From Desulfobacteraceae bacterium (GTDB lineage: Bacteria > Desulfobacterota > DSM-4660 > Desulfatiglandales > Desulfatiglandaceae), in the NCBI GenBank assembly GCA_030642205.1, contig DAOWOF010000003.1:1-36856 (forward strand): a DNA stretch of 36,856 nt, written 5' to 3'. Both the position numbers and the translations under genes were made by a program. This document shows positions 1 through 8,567 of this stretch, piece after piece; within the stretch, counting starts at the first letter, position 1; each line of letters starts with the position of its first letter. The notes beneath the pieces are model-generated. The model was not told the origin of the DNA, searched no databases, and saw nothing but the letters and a program-made list of their open reading frames with translations.

Positions 1-617
1 GACAAAAAAGGTGGATTACCTGTTGCGCATTCATATAAAATTATGCCCAGTGCATACAGATCACTACGATAATCCACATTAAACCGGATTCTGCCGGTTT
101 GTTCAGGTGATAGATAAGGCAAGGTTTCTCGCCGGTATTGATTATCCTGAATAAATCGACTGAACTGGCTGTTATCTGACACTCTGATATCATCAATCAG
201 ACGAATGCGGATCGGGTTTTCCTGAATCAGGATATTGCTGGGTTTAACAGCTTTGTGAATAAATGCCGCCTTGTGGCGAACTGCCAGACAATCAGTCAAT
301 GCAATGCCTATTTCAAGCAAGGTGAGGGTATCGAGCTTTTTGCGTTTTGCCAGCCATTCAGAAAGAATCTGCCCTTTAAAACTGGGGGAAATCAGCAATA
401 GTGCCTCGTCATTATCGGTCTGCAGTTCCGGTATAATCAGGTCTTTGATATTTAACTGTAAAAGATATGCCCTCTGCTGCTCAATATGCTCTTTAATACC
501 CTCTGCAAATTCAGTGCGTATTTTTTTTACAGAAACAGATTCTGTTGTATTTTCATTTTTGGCTAAAAACACTTCTGCTGCCAGGCTTTCACCCAGTTTT
601 TTCTTAATTGTTTCCAT
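1..617 (-). CDS. N-terminal part of a Ser/Thr-kinase-like multidomain sensor protein (partial, runs off window edge)
   Basis: A minus-strand frame stays open from an ATG at 617 to the window edge (205 codons). It reads as a protein-kinase domain: an N-lobe with the beta3 lysine context SVKK (about residues 28-32), a catalytic-loop equivalent HKAVKPSNIL (121-130), an activation-loop start IDDI (141-144), and a C-lobe with SPEQTGRI (170-177) and DYRSDLYALGIILYE (182-196). The SPEQTGR...DYRSDLY pattern is typical of the large kinase + AAA-type ATPase + GAF + histidine-kinase sensor proteins common in Desulfobacterota and cyanobacteria, so the rest of the gene probably lies to the left (inference). 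Odd point: the HRD aspartate is alanine (HKA), which suggests a pseudokinase. A weak ribosome site (GGA, about 8 nt upstream) precedes the ATG. Confidence 0.8.
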   Translation of the reverse strand, partial: METIKKKLGESLAAEVFLAKNENTTESVSVKKIRTEFAEGIKEHIEQQRAYLLQLNIKDLIIPELQTDNDEALLLISPSFKGQILSEWLAKRKKLDTLTLLEIGIALTDCLAVRHKAAFIHKAVKPSNILIQENPIRIRLIDDIRVSDNSQFSRFIQDNQYRRETLPYLSPEQTGRIRFNVDYRSDLYALGIILYECATGNPPFL

Positions 618-770
618 GCTTTTTCCAAAGTATTAATTGATTTTTTGTTAGTTCAGAAGGGAGAGCCTAACTCATTAGATAGTACGAGTCTGGAAGACAT
701 GTAAGCCTGAGTAGATTCGCAACCTGTCGAGTCTCTTTGTATTGGGGTTAAATTGTGAATCAGATACCTG
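618..770. other. intergenic gap, no gene seen
   Basis: Short AT-rich spacer between the start of the kinase gene and the stop of the DUF2914 gene, both on the minus strand. It must hold the kinase promoter, but no convincing -35/-10 pair or terminator was recognised. Confidence 0.4.
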
Positions 771-1502
771 TCAAGGGAATATTAAGTCAGGGGCCGTTTT
801 CACCTTAAAAGCCATCTGCTTTAATATTTTTCCATCCTCTGTAGTGACATTTACTTTCCATAAACCAGCTTTAGCCTTGGTGTTAAGAGTTATCTTGCTC
901 CAGGTTCTCATTCGGGGATATTTGATTTTCAACGAGACGGCGCAATACTTTTTTCCGTTAAGATAATAAGTGTGATTAATGCTTGTCGGCAATGATTTTG
1001 CCCAAATCTCTGTCCAGACAAAAACATATTTGTCCTCTTTAAGGTAAAATATATTTCTAATATCTTTGGGTATTCTATTTTTTATACTGCTGCAAACAGA
1101 GCCTTTGGCTATTTGTAATAATGGTTGAACCTTTTCGTTATCATCCTTGACAGGCAGTGAAATATTTTCTCCATTTGGACCCTCGGATACAGATGTTTTT
1201 AAATTATTTAAAGACTTATTTTTTGTGGCAAGAAATGTTTCTTTTAATACATTTTCTTTTTTCAATGCCTTTTGTTTGTTGAGTTTGATTTTTGGTATGG
1301 TTTTATCTGTCGGAATTTTATTTTGATCATTAGTGATATTATTAGTATGGAAAAAAAAGAATACAATCAAGCTGATAAAAAATAATGTAAGAATGATTTT
1401 TTTCCGAGCTCGATTCTTTTGAGTAATTTGATTTCTTTTTCTTATCAGTCTTAGTTTATTTAATAGATCAAGATCTCGTTTCTCAATTTCTTGTTCTTCC
1501 AT
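771..1502 (-). CDS. membrane-anchored DUF2914 domain protein
   Basis: Function unknown. The protein (243 aa from this start) has a basic, charged N-terminal cytoplasmic segment, one hydrophobic segment at about residues 36-53 (IILTLFFISLIVFFFF) and a Lys/Asn-rich linker. The C-terminal part carries the DUF2914 pattern: a W-x-E-I-W-A core, a hydrophobic beta strand with SLKIKYPRMRTWSK, then GLWKVNVTTEDGKIL and a final FKV strand. DUF2914 is a small beta-sandwich-like domain found after transmembrane segments in delta-proteobacteria and gamma-proteobacteria. A TTG four codons upstream (1514) is an alternative start. The ATG at 1502 is preferred because GAAGGA lies 12 nt before it but abuts the TTG directly. 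It follows the YhaM-type gene in the same direction, 79 nt away, so it may be cotranscribed. Confidence 0.7.
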   Translation of the reverse strand: MEEQEIEKRDLDLLNKLRLIRKRNQITQKNRARKKIILTLFFISLIVFFFFHTNNITNDQNKIPTDKTIPKIKLNKQKALKKENVLKETFLATKNKSLNNLKTSVSEGPNGENISLPVKDDNEKVQPLLQIAKGSVCSSIKNRIPKDIRNIFYLKEDKYVFVWTEIWAKSLPTSINHTYYLNGKKYCAVSLKIKYPRMRTWSKITLNTKAKAGLWKVNVTTEDGKILKQMAFKVKTAPDLIFP

Positions 1503-1581
1503 AGATAAAGTCAATCCTTCATCTGTTTGGGGAAAACAACTCTTGCTGTTCTTCCAGCATGTTATTGAGACTTTCAGCCCC

Positions 1582-2565
1582 TTATTCTATCAAAAGGATT
1601 TCTCCTTTTAAAAAAAATTGTTCAAACATACGGTTAAAGCCTGTCCATGATCCCTCGTGCCGATCCTGTGCCATAAAGCGATCAAGACCATTGATTTTGG
1701 CATCCAGGTCATCTATCAAATTAATAGCAATTGCTTCCAGAAATTTTGGTTTTTTAGGAGATCCAAATTCATACTGGCCATGATGACTCAGGATTATATG
1801 CTTTAAGCGAAGGGCTAAATCAGGGGGAAAATCTTTTATTTTAGCTATTTTGTCATCCAGCATCTGGACTCCGATAACTAAATGTCCAAGCAGCCGGCCT
1901 TCATCAGTATAATTGATATTTGTTTTTATCTCCAGCTCACGAACCTTTCCAATATCATGTAAAAAAGCGGCAGTAATCAAGATATCCTTATCCAGTTGAG
2001 GATAATGACCTGATACTAGTATCGCAAGCCTGCAAACAGATAAAGAGTGTTCCAGGAGTCCTCCCAGATAACTATGGTGAAAATTTTTGGCAGCGGGCGT
2101 CCTCTCAAAGAGAAGCATAAAGTCATGGTCAGACAGGAAACTTTCCGCTAAGGTTTTTAAATGAGGATTCTTGACATCACGGATAATAATTCCGAGATCA
2201 TTAATCATTTTTTTTGTGTTAGAGGAGGTAGCCTCCATAAATAAACCAGGGTCAATTTCTTTATCAGAGCGCTTTAAGTTAGTAATTGTAATCTGTATTT
2301 GTCCCCTGTAAGAACTCGCGTGACCCGTAATAGATATAATATCTCCTTCCTTAAACAGGGCTCCCAGCTCTTTTGCTTTATCCCATACCTTGGCATCAAG
2401 TTCACCGGTGCGGTCAGATAGACTGAGGCTGATGAAAGGCTTGCCATTCCTGGTTGTTCCCAGTTGTTTCAGTTTTACCAGATAGTAGTCCTTAACACTG
2501 GCTCCTTCAATTATGTCTTTGATCCAAATATGAGTTGTTGTTTTGTTGTTTGTATTTGTTGTCAT
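1582..2565 (-). CDS. YhaM-type OB-fold/HD-domain 3'-5' exoribonuclease
   Basis: The 327-residue protein has an N-terminal OB-fold of the nucleic-acid-binding (tRNA-anticodon) type at about residues 15-100, with DYYLVKLKQ, SLSLSDRTGELDAKVWD and GDIISITG. A metal-dependent HD phosphohydrolase domain follows at about 160-305, with LLEHS (H173), the HD pair H203-D204 in FLHDIGK, H228, and LSHHG (H261/H262). This order and length match Bacillus YhaM, a Mn-dependent 3'-5' exoribonuclease involved in RNA turnover. Activity here is inferred by family. The ATG at 2565 has no strong Shine-Dalgarno. It lies 145 nt downstream of the aldolase gene on the same strand. The N-terminal Thr/Asn-rich stretch (TTNTNNKTTT) may be dispensable. 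Confidence 0.85.
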   Translation of the reverse strand: MTTNTNNKTTTHIWIKDIIEGASVKDYYLVKLKQLGTTRNGKPFISLSLSDRTGELDAKVWDKAKELGALFKEGDIISITGHASSYRGQIQITITNLKRSDKEIDPGLFMEATSSNTKKMINDLGIIIRDVKNPHLKTLAESFLSDHDFMLLFERTPAAKNFHHSYLGGLLEHSLSVCRLAILVSGHYPQLDKDILITAAFLHDIGKVRELEIKTNINYTDEGRLLGHLVIGVQMLDDKIAKIKDFPPDLALRLKHIILSHHGQYEFGSPKKPKFLEAIAINLIDDLDAKINGLDRFMAQDRHEGSWTGFNRMFEQFFLKGEILLIE

Positions 2566-2710
2566 AAATAAAATAACAGCCAGGGAGATTGTCCAGGGCG
2601 GTCTTTGCTCCTTAAAGATAAATAAAAATGGCGAAAGTTATTCGTTTGATATTCCATCTCTGAGCCTGCCTGTGCATTGGACACAAACAGGCTTAGGGAT
2701 CGCTCAAATG

Positions 2711-4006
2711 TTAGTCATCAAAGTCCCCTTCAGGCCCTTGATTCACCTCCAGTTTACTGGCTTTTTTAATAATTTCAGCTTCTGTCCACTCAGCAGGATC
2801 CAGGATGCGCCCAACTTTGGATCCCAAGTCATATGATCCTGCCTTTAAAATGGCGTCAATAGCCAGAGGCGCGGTATCTTGCGCGTTAAAAACATTTACA
2901 AGCAGATCATATATAAAATCTTCAACCGCCTTTGACATCCTTTCCCGCACATCTTGAGGCTGACCCAGGATCTTATTCTCAAAAAGGAGATTTAATTTTT
3001 TATAATTGCCCCCCTTTATTCCCTTGGATTCGGCATATTCCACCATCTCTGACCATGTTTCCTTGTTTACTCCTTTGCCTGACATTTTGATAAAGTCCCC
3101 ATTATTATCAAGCTGGGCATTTCCATATTCGTTTACCTTAACTCCCCAGCTAATCATCTGGAGGGCAGTGGCCACATTTGCCTTGGTGGTGTTGGTGTTT
3201 TCCGTGATATCCCTTAACCTCTCAGAATTATTTCCGGAGGTGCCATGCTGCGCGCCAGAGATTCCATATTTGGCCAATGCGTTATGGATTTCCGTAGTCA
3301 ATGGAACCTGTATCCCCATGTCACTTGCCTCTATTCCATGAGTCGTTCCATTGTTTAAGGCGATCCAATCCGGAAAAATATCATGGGCATTAAGACCCTG
3401 GATTAAAAAAGAAGCTTCGTCTTTTGTGGAAAGTCCCTGGGTCCCCTTGATTTCTCCTACTTCAGTTTCATAACCTGCCCACTTTGGAACATAGGGAGCA
3501 AGAGCAATATTTGCTAAAAGATTCTTATCATCAGGCAGATGAGAAGCATCAATAGCAATGGAGGTTATCCCCGCATCAAACATGGATGGAATTTCAACCG
3601 TTCCTTGTTCCACATCTTTGTCGCTCTTTATGCCATAATGGTCTGCATGGATGGCTACAGGTACTGTTATAGCAAGTTCATTCATTGTCGCGTCAACTTG
3701 TCGCGCAAGGTTCCAAAAACTGGGGGCACAATAGGCATTTGCTCCGCCTTCAGATTTGGCAATTTCTATTATGACCGCAGCGTTGGCGCGTTGAGCCGCT
3801 TTCAGGATTCCACGAATTACTGCATTGCTGCGGCCATTAGCAGCTATAGTCATTGCCTTGCCTTTTGCAAGCAAAGCCCTGTCAATAACCTTTCCGCTTA
3901 CTATTAATGCCCTGGAATTGGGGAATAAATTAACAATATTAGGCGGCCGACCAATTTTGAGAGCATTTTTAAACTGATTATCTGCATTAGTATTCTTAGA
4001 AGACAT
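2711..4006 (-). CDS. fba: class II (zinc) fructose-bisphosphate aldolase family protein
   Basis: Class II aldolases cleave or form ketose bisphosphates using a zinc ion. The 431-residue protein carries the family signature: IHADHYG (H120, D122, H123), GITSIAIDASHL (146-157, the GxTSVMxDgSh motif), ETEVGEIKG (180-188), the zinc-ligand motif TTHG (H223) and QHGTSG (H254) for phosphate binding. It is longer than E. coli FbaA (359 aa), with an extended N-terminus and C-terminus, like the larger class II aldolases annotated in sulfate reducers. An excellent ribosome site (AAAGGAGGG) precedes the ATG at 4006. The substrate could be fructose-1,6-bisphosphate (gluconeogenesis/glycolysis) or another sugar phosphate. 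It is 184 nt downstream of a dehydrogenase and an LsrF-like aldolase, all in the same direction. Confidence 0.85.
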   Translation of the reverse strand: MSSKNTNADNQFKNALKIGRPPNIVNLFPNSRALIVSGKVIDRALLAKGKAMTIAANGRSNAVIRGILKAAQRANAAVIIEIAKSEGGANAYCAPSFWNLARQVDATMNELAITVPVAIHADHYGIKSDKDVEQGTVEIPSMFDAGITSIAIDASHLPDDKNLLANIALAPYVPKWAGYETEVGEIKGTQGLSTKDEASFLIQGLNAHDIFPDWIALNNGTTHGIEASDMGIQVPLTTEIHNALAKYGISGAQHGTSGNNSERLRDITENTNTTKANVATALQMISWGVKVNEYGNAQLDNNGDFIKMSGKGVNKETWSEMVEYAESKGIKGGNYKKLNLLFENKILGQPQDVRERMSKAVEDFIYDLLVNVFNAQDTAPLAIDAILKAGSYDLGSKVGRILDPAEWTEAEIIKKASKLEVNQGPEGDFDD

Positions 4007-4061
4007 AGCGACCCTCCTTTAGAGTTTTTTTAGGTTATTTTTATTTTGATATAATTGTACG

Positions 4062-4094
4062 CATCTTTACGAGCAGTTTTCGTTTAGATTCTAT
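4062..4094. repeat. fragment (one end) of the dispersed TAGTG...CACTA repeat
   Basis: The stretch GAGCAGTTTTCGTTTAGATT followed by CTA resembles the right terminal repeat of the element family whose best copies are at 16815-16992 and 33418-33574 (GACAGTTTTC-ATTCGGGCACTA in the first). Only this end is recognisable. It lies in the 184-nt gap upstream of the aldolase gene, so it sits within its likely promoter region. Confidence 0.45.
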
Positions 4095-4190
4095 TTAAGT
4101 GGCTTTTATGAATAAAATTTGAGTCAGATATAAAAAGATGGTCATTCGGAAATAAATAACAGGCAATATGGCAAGTACTGATAACATGTC

Positions 4191-5240
4191 TCATTTATGT
4201 GGTTCCACAATAACTTTAATAGATTCATGGTCTAATGGCGAGCTGACCATTTTGAAACCCTTTGGACCATCCTGCATTGCCAAGGTATGAGTTACTGTCT
4301 TTAAGACCGGAATGGTCCGGGCCTTGATCATTTTCAGAGCAGTGCTGCAATCGTAAGGCGCTCCGGCATAAGTGCTTGTACATGTAATCTCTGTCCGCCA
4401 GAAAAGGTCGTTAATGGTACACGGAATCATGGCTTCTTCGGCAGCTCCTCCAAAAAAAAGGATTGTGCCGCCTCTTTCAACTGCCTTAAAGGCCAAAGGC
4501 AAAAAGCCATCGAAACATATAATTACAAGGTCGGCCAACAGGCCTCCATTTGCGTCACGCAGAGCTTCAGTCAGGTTTTCGTTAAAAGGCAGGGATAAAT
4601 GGGCTCCCATTTTTTTCGCCATTTTCAGTCGAAATTGAATGGTATCCACAGCCACTACCAGGCCTGCTCCCAGGGCGCGGGCAAGACCAATATGAAGCAG
4701 ACCCGATATGCCGCTCCCTAAAACCAAAACTGTCTGGCCTGGCTTCAAACGGGCCATCCTTTGTCCACGCAAGACACAGGCTAAAGGTTCCATAAAAGTA
4801 GCTTGATTAAAGGATACTTCCGGCTGGATATGAAAAAGACCACGATCGACATTAATGGCGGGGACACGGATATATTCGGCAAATCCTCCCGGCTCAAAAT
4901 GGGTGCCTCTTAAAAGCGTGTCACACATGGTATGATGTCCGTTAAGACAGTAATGGCATGTATTGCAAGGGACATGATGAGTGGCCGCCGCATGATCGCC
5001 CACCTGAAATCGGGAAACATTCTTTCCAATCTCAACCACTTCACCTGCCACTTCATGCCCAAGTACCAGTGGAACCTTGTCCCGCCGATACCATTCCATA
5101 ACATCACTGCCACAGATCCCGCTTGCCATTACTTTTAAAAGAACTTCATCCGGGCCAATCTCGGGGATGGGTAATTCCTCCAGGCGAACATCATTATTGC
5201 TATAATACATCAAGGCACGCATTTTTTTATTTGGAGGCAT
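4191..5240 (-). CDS. zinc-dependent medium-chain alcohol/polyol dehydrogenase
   Basis: A 349-residue MDR-family NAD(P)-dependent dehydrogenase related to sorbitol/L-threonine dehydrogenases. Visible features are the catalytic zinc site C43 (ICGSD) with H62-E63 (GHEVAGEVVEIG), the structural zinc lobe C92/C95/C98/C106 (PCNTCHYC...MC), and a Rossmann dinucleotide motif VLVLGSGISGLLHIGLARA at about 163-182. All zinc ligands are intact. The substrate cannot be read from sequence. Start: the ATG at 5240 has GAGGAAA about 8 nt upstream; the next upstream gene (LsrF-like) ends 29 nt earlier, so the two are very probably cotranscribed. Context (threonine synthase, LsrF-like aldolase, class II aldolase) suggests oxidation or reduction of a sugar-phosphate or hydroxy-keto intermediate, but this is inference. 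Confidence 0.85.
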   Translation of the reverse strand: MPPNKKMRALMYYSNNDVRLEELPIPEIGPDEVLLKVMASGICGSDVMEWYRRDKVPLVLGHEVAGEVVEIGKNVSRFQVGDHAAATHHVPCNTCHYCLNGHHTMCDTLLRGTHFEPGGFAEYIRVPAINVDRGLFHIQPEVSFNQATFMEPLACVLRGQRMARLKPGQTVLVLGSGISGLLHIGLARALGAGLVVAVDTIQFRLKMAKKMGAHLSLPFNENLTEALRDANGGLLADLVIICFDGFLPLAFKAVERGGTILFFGGAAEEAMIPCTINDLFWRTEITCTSTYAGAPYDCSTALKMIKARTIPVLKTVTHTLAMQDGPKGFKMVSSPLDHESIKVIVEPHK

Positions 5241-5269
5241 CTATCGAGTTTCCTCATAGACAAATAATC

Positions 5270-6166
5270 TTAGTTTGATTCGTGTTTTAATGTCTCATAA
5301 ATGTCTAAAGCCTGCTTTGGTGTGATTTTATCATGAATTATAGAGTTTAATGCTTTCATCATAGCAACTGGATGCGGATTCTGCCAGATATTTCTTCCCA
5401 AATTCACCCCAATAGCTCCTTTTTTTATTCCATCGTAGACAAAATCAAAAGCCTCTAACTCTGTCTCACATTTGGGGCCACCCGCGATTACCACCGGCAC
5501 AGGACAGCCCGTTGTTACCTTTTCAAAGTCTTCATCGCAATAATAGGTCTTGACAATTTTAGCGCCTAACTCGGCAGCGATTCGGCAGGCTAGAGATAAA
5601 TAGCGTGCGGTTCGTTTCTCTAATTCTTTCCCAACAGCAGTTACAGCCATAACCGGGACACCGCATTCCTCGCATTTGTCTACTAACCGGGCAAGGTGTT
5701 CCAGGGAGTCTTTTTCGTATTCACTGCCCACAAAGATTGATATTCCCACCGCCGCGACATTAAGGCGGACAATTTCTTCAATGGAAGTAGTAAGGACTTC
5801 GTTAGCAAGATCTTTTCCTATTACACTGGTTCCTCCGGATACCCTGAGAATAATCGGAGTTTTAATATCCGGGCTTACAGCTGCGCGTAAAACTCCTCTG
5901 GTAACAAAGAGGCCGTCTGCGAAAGGAATCAGATCTTTTATTGTTTCCCCAGGCCTTTCCAGACAGCGGGTTGGCCCCTGGAAATATCCATGATCAATTG
6001 GCAGAAACTGACAATGGCCATCATCTTTGATAAGCCTTGATAAACGATTTCTCATTCCCCAATCAAGATTATCCGCGCCTTTTATTGTTTTTTTCCCTGA
6101 TTCTTTTTCAAGGGGGGGCAATTCATCCATTTTTCTGGGTTCCAAAAGATTTTGCGCGTCCGGCAT
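5270..6166 (-). CDS. LsrF-like class I aldolase (DhnA/DeoC-type)
   Basis: The 298-residue protein aligns by eye over nearly its whole length with E. coli LsrF, which performs the last thiolase step on phospho-AI-2. Shared blocks include LDWGMRNRLSRL, DHGYFQGPT (59-66), FVTRGVLRAAV, FVGSEYE, MAVTAVGKE, KTYY with the probable Schiff-base lysine K206, CPVPVVIAGGPKCETE and GVNLGRNIWQ...HPVAMMKA. LsrF itself is 291 aa. No other lsr gene (transporter, lsrK, lsrR, lsrG) is present here, so the in vivo substrate may differ; related DhnA-type enzymes act as class I fructose-bisphosphate aldolases or in archaeal-type aromatic synthesis. A strong ribosome site AGGAGG stands 8 nt before the ATG. It lies 31 nt after the threonine synthase gene and 29 nt before the dehydrogenase gene, i.e. 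an operon. Confidence 0.82.
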   Translation of the reverse strand: MPDAQNLLEPRKMDELPPLEKESGKKTIKGADNLDWGMRNRLSRLIKDDGHCQFLPIDHGYFQGPTRCLERPGETIKDLIPFADGLFVTRGVLRAAVSPDIKTPIILRVSGGTSVIGKDLANEVLTTSIEEIVRLNVAAVGISIFVGSEYEKDSLEHLARLVDKCEECGVPVMAVTAVGKELEKRTARYLSLACRIAAELGAKIVKTYYCDEDFEKVTTGCPVPVVIAGGPKCETELEAFDFVYDGIKKGAIGVNLGRNIWQNPHPVAMMKALNSIIHDKITPKQALDIYETLKHESN

Positions 6167-6197
6167 GTCATATTCCTCCTGTAATCATAAATAAATC

Positions 6198-7700
6198 CTA
6201 ACGTTCATCAAGCTTTAGTTCTTTTGCTATGGCTGTTGCTGTTTCTTTGATAAAATGTTTCATCTCATCACCTTCCAGGGGGTGGCCTTGCTCCGGATAT
6301 TTTTTTATCTTGGAAGAAGCAATCAATTTAGGAGCATTTTTCAGGTCTTCTCTTGGATGTACCTCAAAATCAGATCCAAAACTATTATTAAAATACATTT
6401 CCTGGAAACTGGCAAATTTAATAATATGAGCAGTTGAATTCAATACCCCCACTTCGTCCTGTTTCACATAACCCAATTCGACCGCTTTTTTTAAGCCAGC
6501 CATGGATTCCCCCCCCTGGGTACAAGCAATATTGCCATTACGATTAGCAATAATCATGCAATCCATGATCTCTTGCTCTGTTACCTGAATCACAAAGACT
6601 TTTTCCTTCCTGGCCTTTTGGTTATATCTGTTTACAAGCTCAATGACCCTTGGCATTGAAACAGGGTTGCCGATCATGGCTGCCTGGGCTACACTTGGAC
6701 GAACTGTAACCGGGACAAATTTTCTTTTATCAGGAGATTTTTCTTTGTAATAGTGATAGACAGGATCCGCGTGTTCCGATTGGACACCGATTATTTTTGG
6801 TAAACTATTGATGATTCCTGCCTCAAAGAATTTTAGGAATCCGCTCATAATAGCAGTAATATTCCCTGCATTGCCGATAGGAACTATAACTGCCTTGTTT
6901 TCTACCTGGTAATCAAAATCCTGTGATATCTCAAATGCAAATGATTCCTGCCCCAGGATACGCCAGCTATTTTTTGAGTTCAAAAGTGCGACCTGGTATT
7001 TTTCAGCCAGGGATTCTACAACCTTCATGCAATCATCAAAGACACCTGGAATTTCAAGGACCTTCGCTCCACTGCCGAGGGGCTGAGAAAGCTGCTGAGG
7101 AGTAACTTTTCCCCGGGGCAGGATTACTGCCGATTTAATAAAATCCCCCAGATAGGACGCATAGAGCGCCGCTGAAGCTGAAGTATCCCCGGTAGAAGCG
7201 CAAATAGCCAGGATTTTAGCGCTGTTATTCTTCCTGGCAAGATGATTAATGTAGCTCAAGGCACAGGCCATGCCTCTGTCTTTAAAGGAAGCTGATGGAT
7301 TCAGGCCATCATTTTTAAAATAAAATTCAATCCCTATCATTTCCTTTAGGCGGCTGTTGCTTTTCACCAGAGGAGTATGACCCTCTCCAAGATAGATGAT
7401 GTCATCCAGAGGTATGACAGGCGCAATAAATTCATAATAGCGAAAAATACCTTTTAAGGCCTGATGATTTAACATCTTGCGATAATCAAAAAGCATTCGC
7501 CAGTGACTGCCGCTTAAAGAAATAAGCTCAGCGTGATTTTTATTATATAAAAGAAATACCGAGCCACAATCAGGACAGGTATAATGGAGTTGATTGGCAT
7601 CCATCTCCTGCTGGCAACCAAGGCAGCGATAAACCATCTCCCCTTTTGGCTCAGGGATCAAATATGGGCGGATAGCTTTTGGGAATTGTTCAATGTTCAC
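6198..7700 (-). CDS. thrC: threonine synthase (PLP-dependent), with N-terminal zinc ribbon
   Basis: Threonine synthase converts O-phosphohomoserine to L-threonine with pyridoxal phosphate. The protein is 500 aa. It has an N-terminal Cys4 zinc-ribbon (C26, C29, C42, C45: CLGC...CPDC), the PLP-binding block NPSASFKDRGMA with Schiff-base lysine K140, a TGDTSASAA phosphate-binding-type loop and IPIGNAGNITA further on. Translation starts at a GTG (7700) with AAGGA about 8 nt upstream. Paralogous enzymes with this architecture include cysteate synthase of methanogens, so the exact reaction is not settled by sequence. It is the first gene of a three-gene operon with the LsrF-like aldolase and the zinc dehydrogenase, an unusual partnership, and it is divergent from the rpsF operon across a 465-nt gap. 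Confidence 0.85.
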   Translation of the reverse strand: MNIEQFPKAIRPYLIPEPKGEMVYRCLGCQQEMDANQLHYTCPDCGSVFLLYNKNHAELISLSGSHWRMLFDYRKMLNHQALKGIFRYYEFIAPVIPLDDIIYLGEGHTPLVKSNSRLKEMIGIEFYFKNDGLNPSASFKDRGMACALSYINHLARKNNSAKILAICASTGDTSASAALYASYLGDFIKSAVILPRGKVTPQQLSQPLGSGAKVLEIPGVFDDCMKVVESLAEKYQVALLNSKNSWRILGQESFAFEISQDFDYQVENKAVIVPIGNAGNITAIMSGFLKFFEAGIINSLPKIIGVQSEHADPVYHYYKEKSPDKRKFVPVTVRPSVAQAAMIGNPVSMPRVIELVNRYNQKARKEKVFVIQVTEQEIMDCMIIANRNGNIACTQGGESMAGLKKAVELGYVKQDEVGVLNSTAHIIKFASFQEMYFNNSFGSDFEVHPREDLKNAPKLIASSKIKKYPEQGHPLEGDEMKHFIKETATAIAKELKLDER

Positions 7701-8165
7701 TATTTTAATCCTTAATATATTGATGATGTCGTAAAAAGAATAAATTACAAGGAGTAGCGATAGTTTTTTAATATCAGATCGTACCCTATTTAAATTTCCT
7801 GATTTTCATTCAAATACTATCTAACCAGATTGATAAAATTAAGGCAAAGAAAATCCTTGTTTTTGCAACAAAATATCTGAGCCCGCAATTTCGTGTGATC
7901 TTTGTCCTGCATGTATTTATTCCCTCAGGGATATAGTTGAGTAAATTTTATATCATTGACCTCAATTGTAGAAAAACGCATAGTTATCCAGCGGGTTTTT
8001 CCTTCACGATTTCTTATATCAAATATCAGGAGGAATAGGTATTGTTCTTGACAAAAAAATATTGTAATGTTACACAGAAAAATTTAATTTCATACTCCTT
8101 GTTCCATAAATTTGTGAAAAGGAACCCTATTTTTTTAATTACCAGACCGAAAGGAGCCCATCTAT
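7701..8165. other. 465-nt divergent intergenic region
   Basis: It separates the minus-strand thrC operon from the plus-strand ribosomal operon and must carry promoters for both. A sigma70-like promoter for rpsF is visible at 8048-8076 (listed separately). No riboswitch or leader-peptide pattern was recognised in front of thrC. Confidence 0.5.
8048..8076 (+). promoter_or_regulatory. sigma70-like promoter of the rpsF operon
   Basis: A perfect -35 TTGACA (8048-8053), a 17-nt AT-rich spacer and a weak -10 TACACA (8071-8076). It lies about 90 nt upstream of the rpsF start, leaving room for an untranslated leader in which S6/S18 autoregulation could act. That autoregulation is known in other bacteria; no structure was verified here. 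Confidence 0.5.
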
Positions 8166-8567
8166 ATGAGGTATTATGAAACACTTTATCTCCTCAAGCC
8201 AAACCTGACAGATGAAGATTACCAAGAGACTGTAAATAAATTCAATAATCTTATCGACCAATACAAAGGCGTACGTATTAAGGTTGATGAATGGGGCAAA
8301 AAGACATTAGCCTATGAAGTTGAAAAATTTAGCAAAGGCTTTTATATATTGGTCAACTATTGCGCTGAACCGGAAATAAATGATAAGCTTAACAGAGCAT
8401 TTAAATTGGACGACAGGGTCCTGAAATATCAAACCATCAAGCTAAGTGATAATGCAAATCTGGAAGAACTCAAGCCCAAAGAAGAGGATGATGAAGGGGC
8501 AGAAATAACCGATTCCGAAAATAAAGAGCAAGTAACTTCAAATCAAGAGGCTGACAATGGCATTTAA
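8166..8567 (+). CDS. rpsF: 30S ribosomal protein bS6
   Basis: Small-subunit platform protein that binds 16S rRNA together with bS18. The start MRYYETLYLLKPNLTDEDYQ is the canonical bS6 N-terminus, followed by the GVRIKVDEWGKKTLAYEVEK core and YFKLDDRVLKYQTIKL-type ending (AFKLDDRVLKYQTIKL). At 133 aa it carries an acidic C-terminal tail (EEDDEGAEITDSENKEQ), common in bS6. A strong ribosome site (AAAGGAG) precedes the ATG. Its last 11 nt overlap rpsR, indicating translational coupling. Confidence 0.97.
   Translation: MRYYETLYLLKPNLTDEDYQETVNKFNNLIDQYKGVRIKVDEWGKKTLAYEVEKFSKGFYILVNYCAEPEINDKLNRAFKLDDRVLKYQTIKLSDNANLEELKPKEEDDEGAEITDSENKEQVTSNQEADNGI

Noticed and set aside
2641..2710. Hairpin GCCTG...CAGGC just downstream of the aldolase gene
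   Set aside because: Imperfect stem, no T-run on the minus strand; not strong enough to call a terminator.
3539..3907. Plus-strand reading frame of 122 codons
   Set aside because: Lies wholly antisense to the aldolase gene, has no ribosome site or recognisable domain, and arises from the GC pattern of the real gene.
5270..6166. Calling the aldolase a true AI-2 (lsr) gene
   Set aside because: Sequence is LsrF-like but no lsr transporter, kinase, isomerase or repressor is present; function left open.
7701..8047. Possible riboswitch or attenuator in front of thrC
   Set aside because: No leader peptide rich in Thr/Ile codons, no T-box or other conserved RNA motif, and no terminator/antiterminator pair could be seen.
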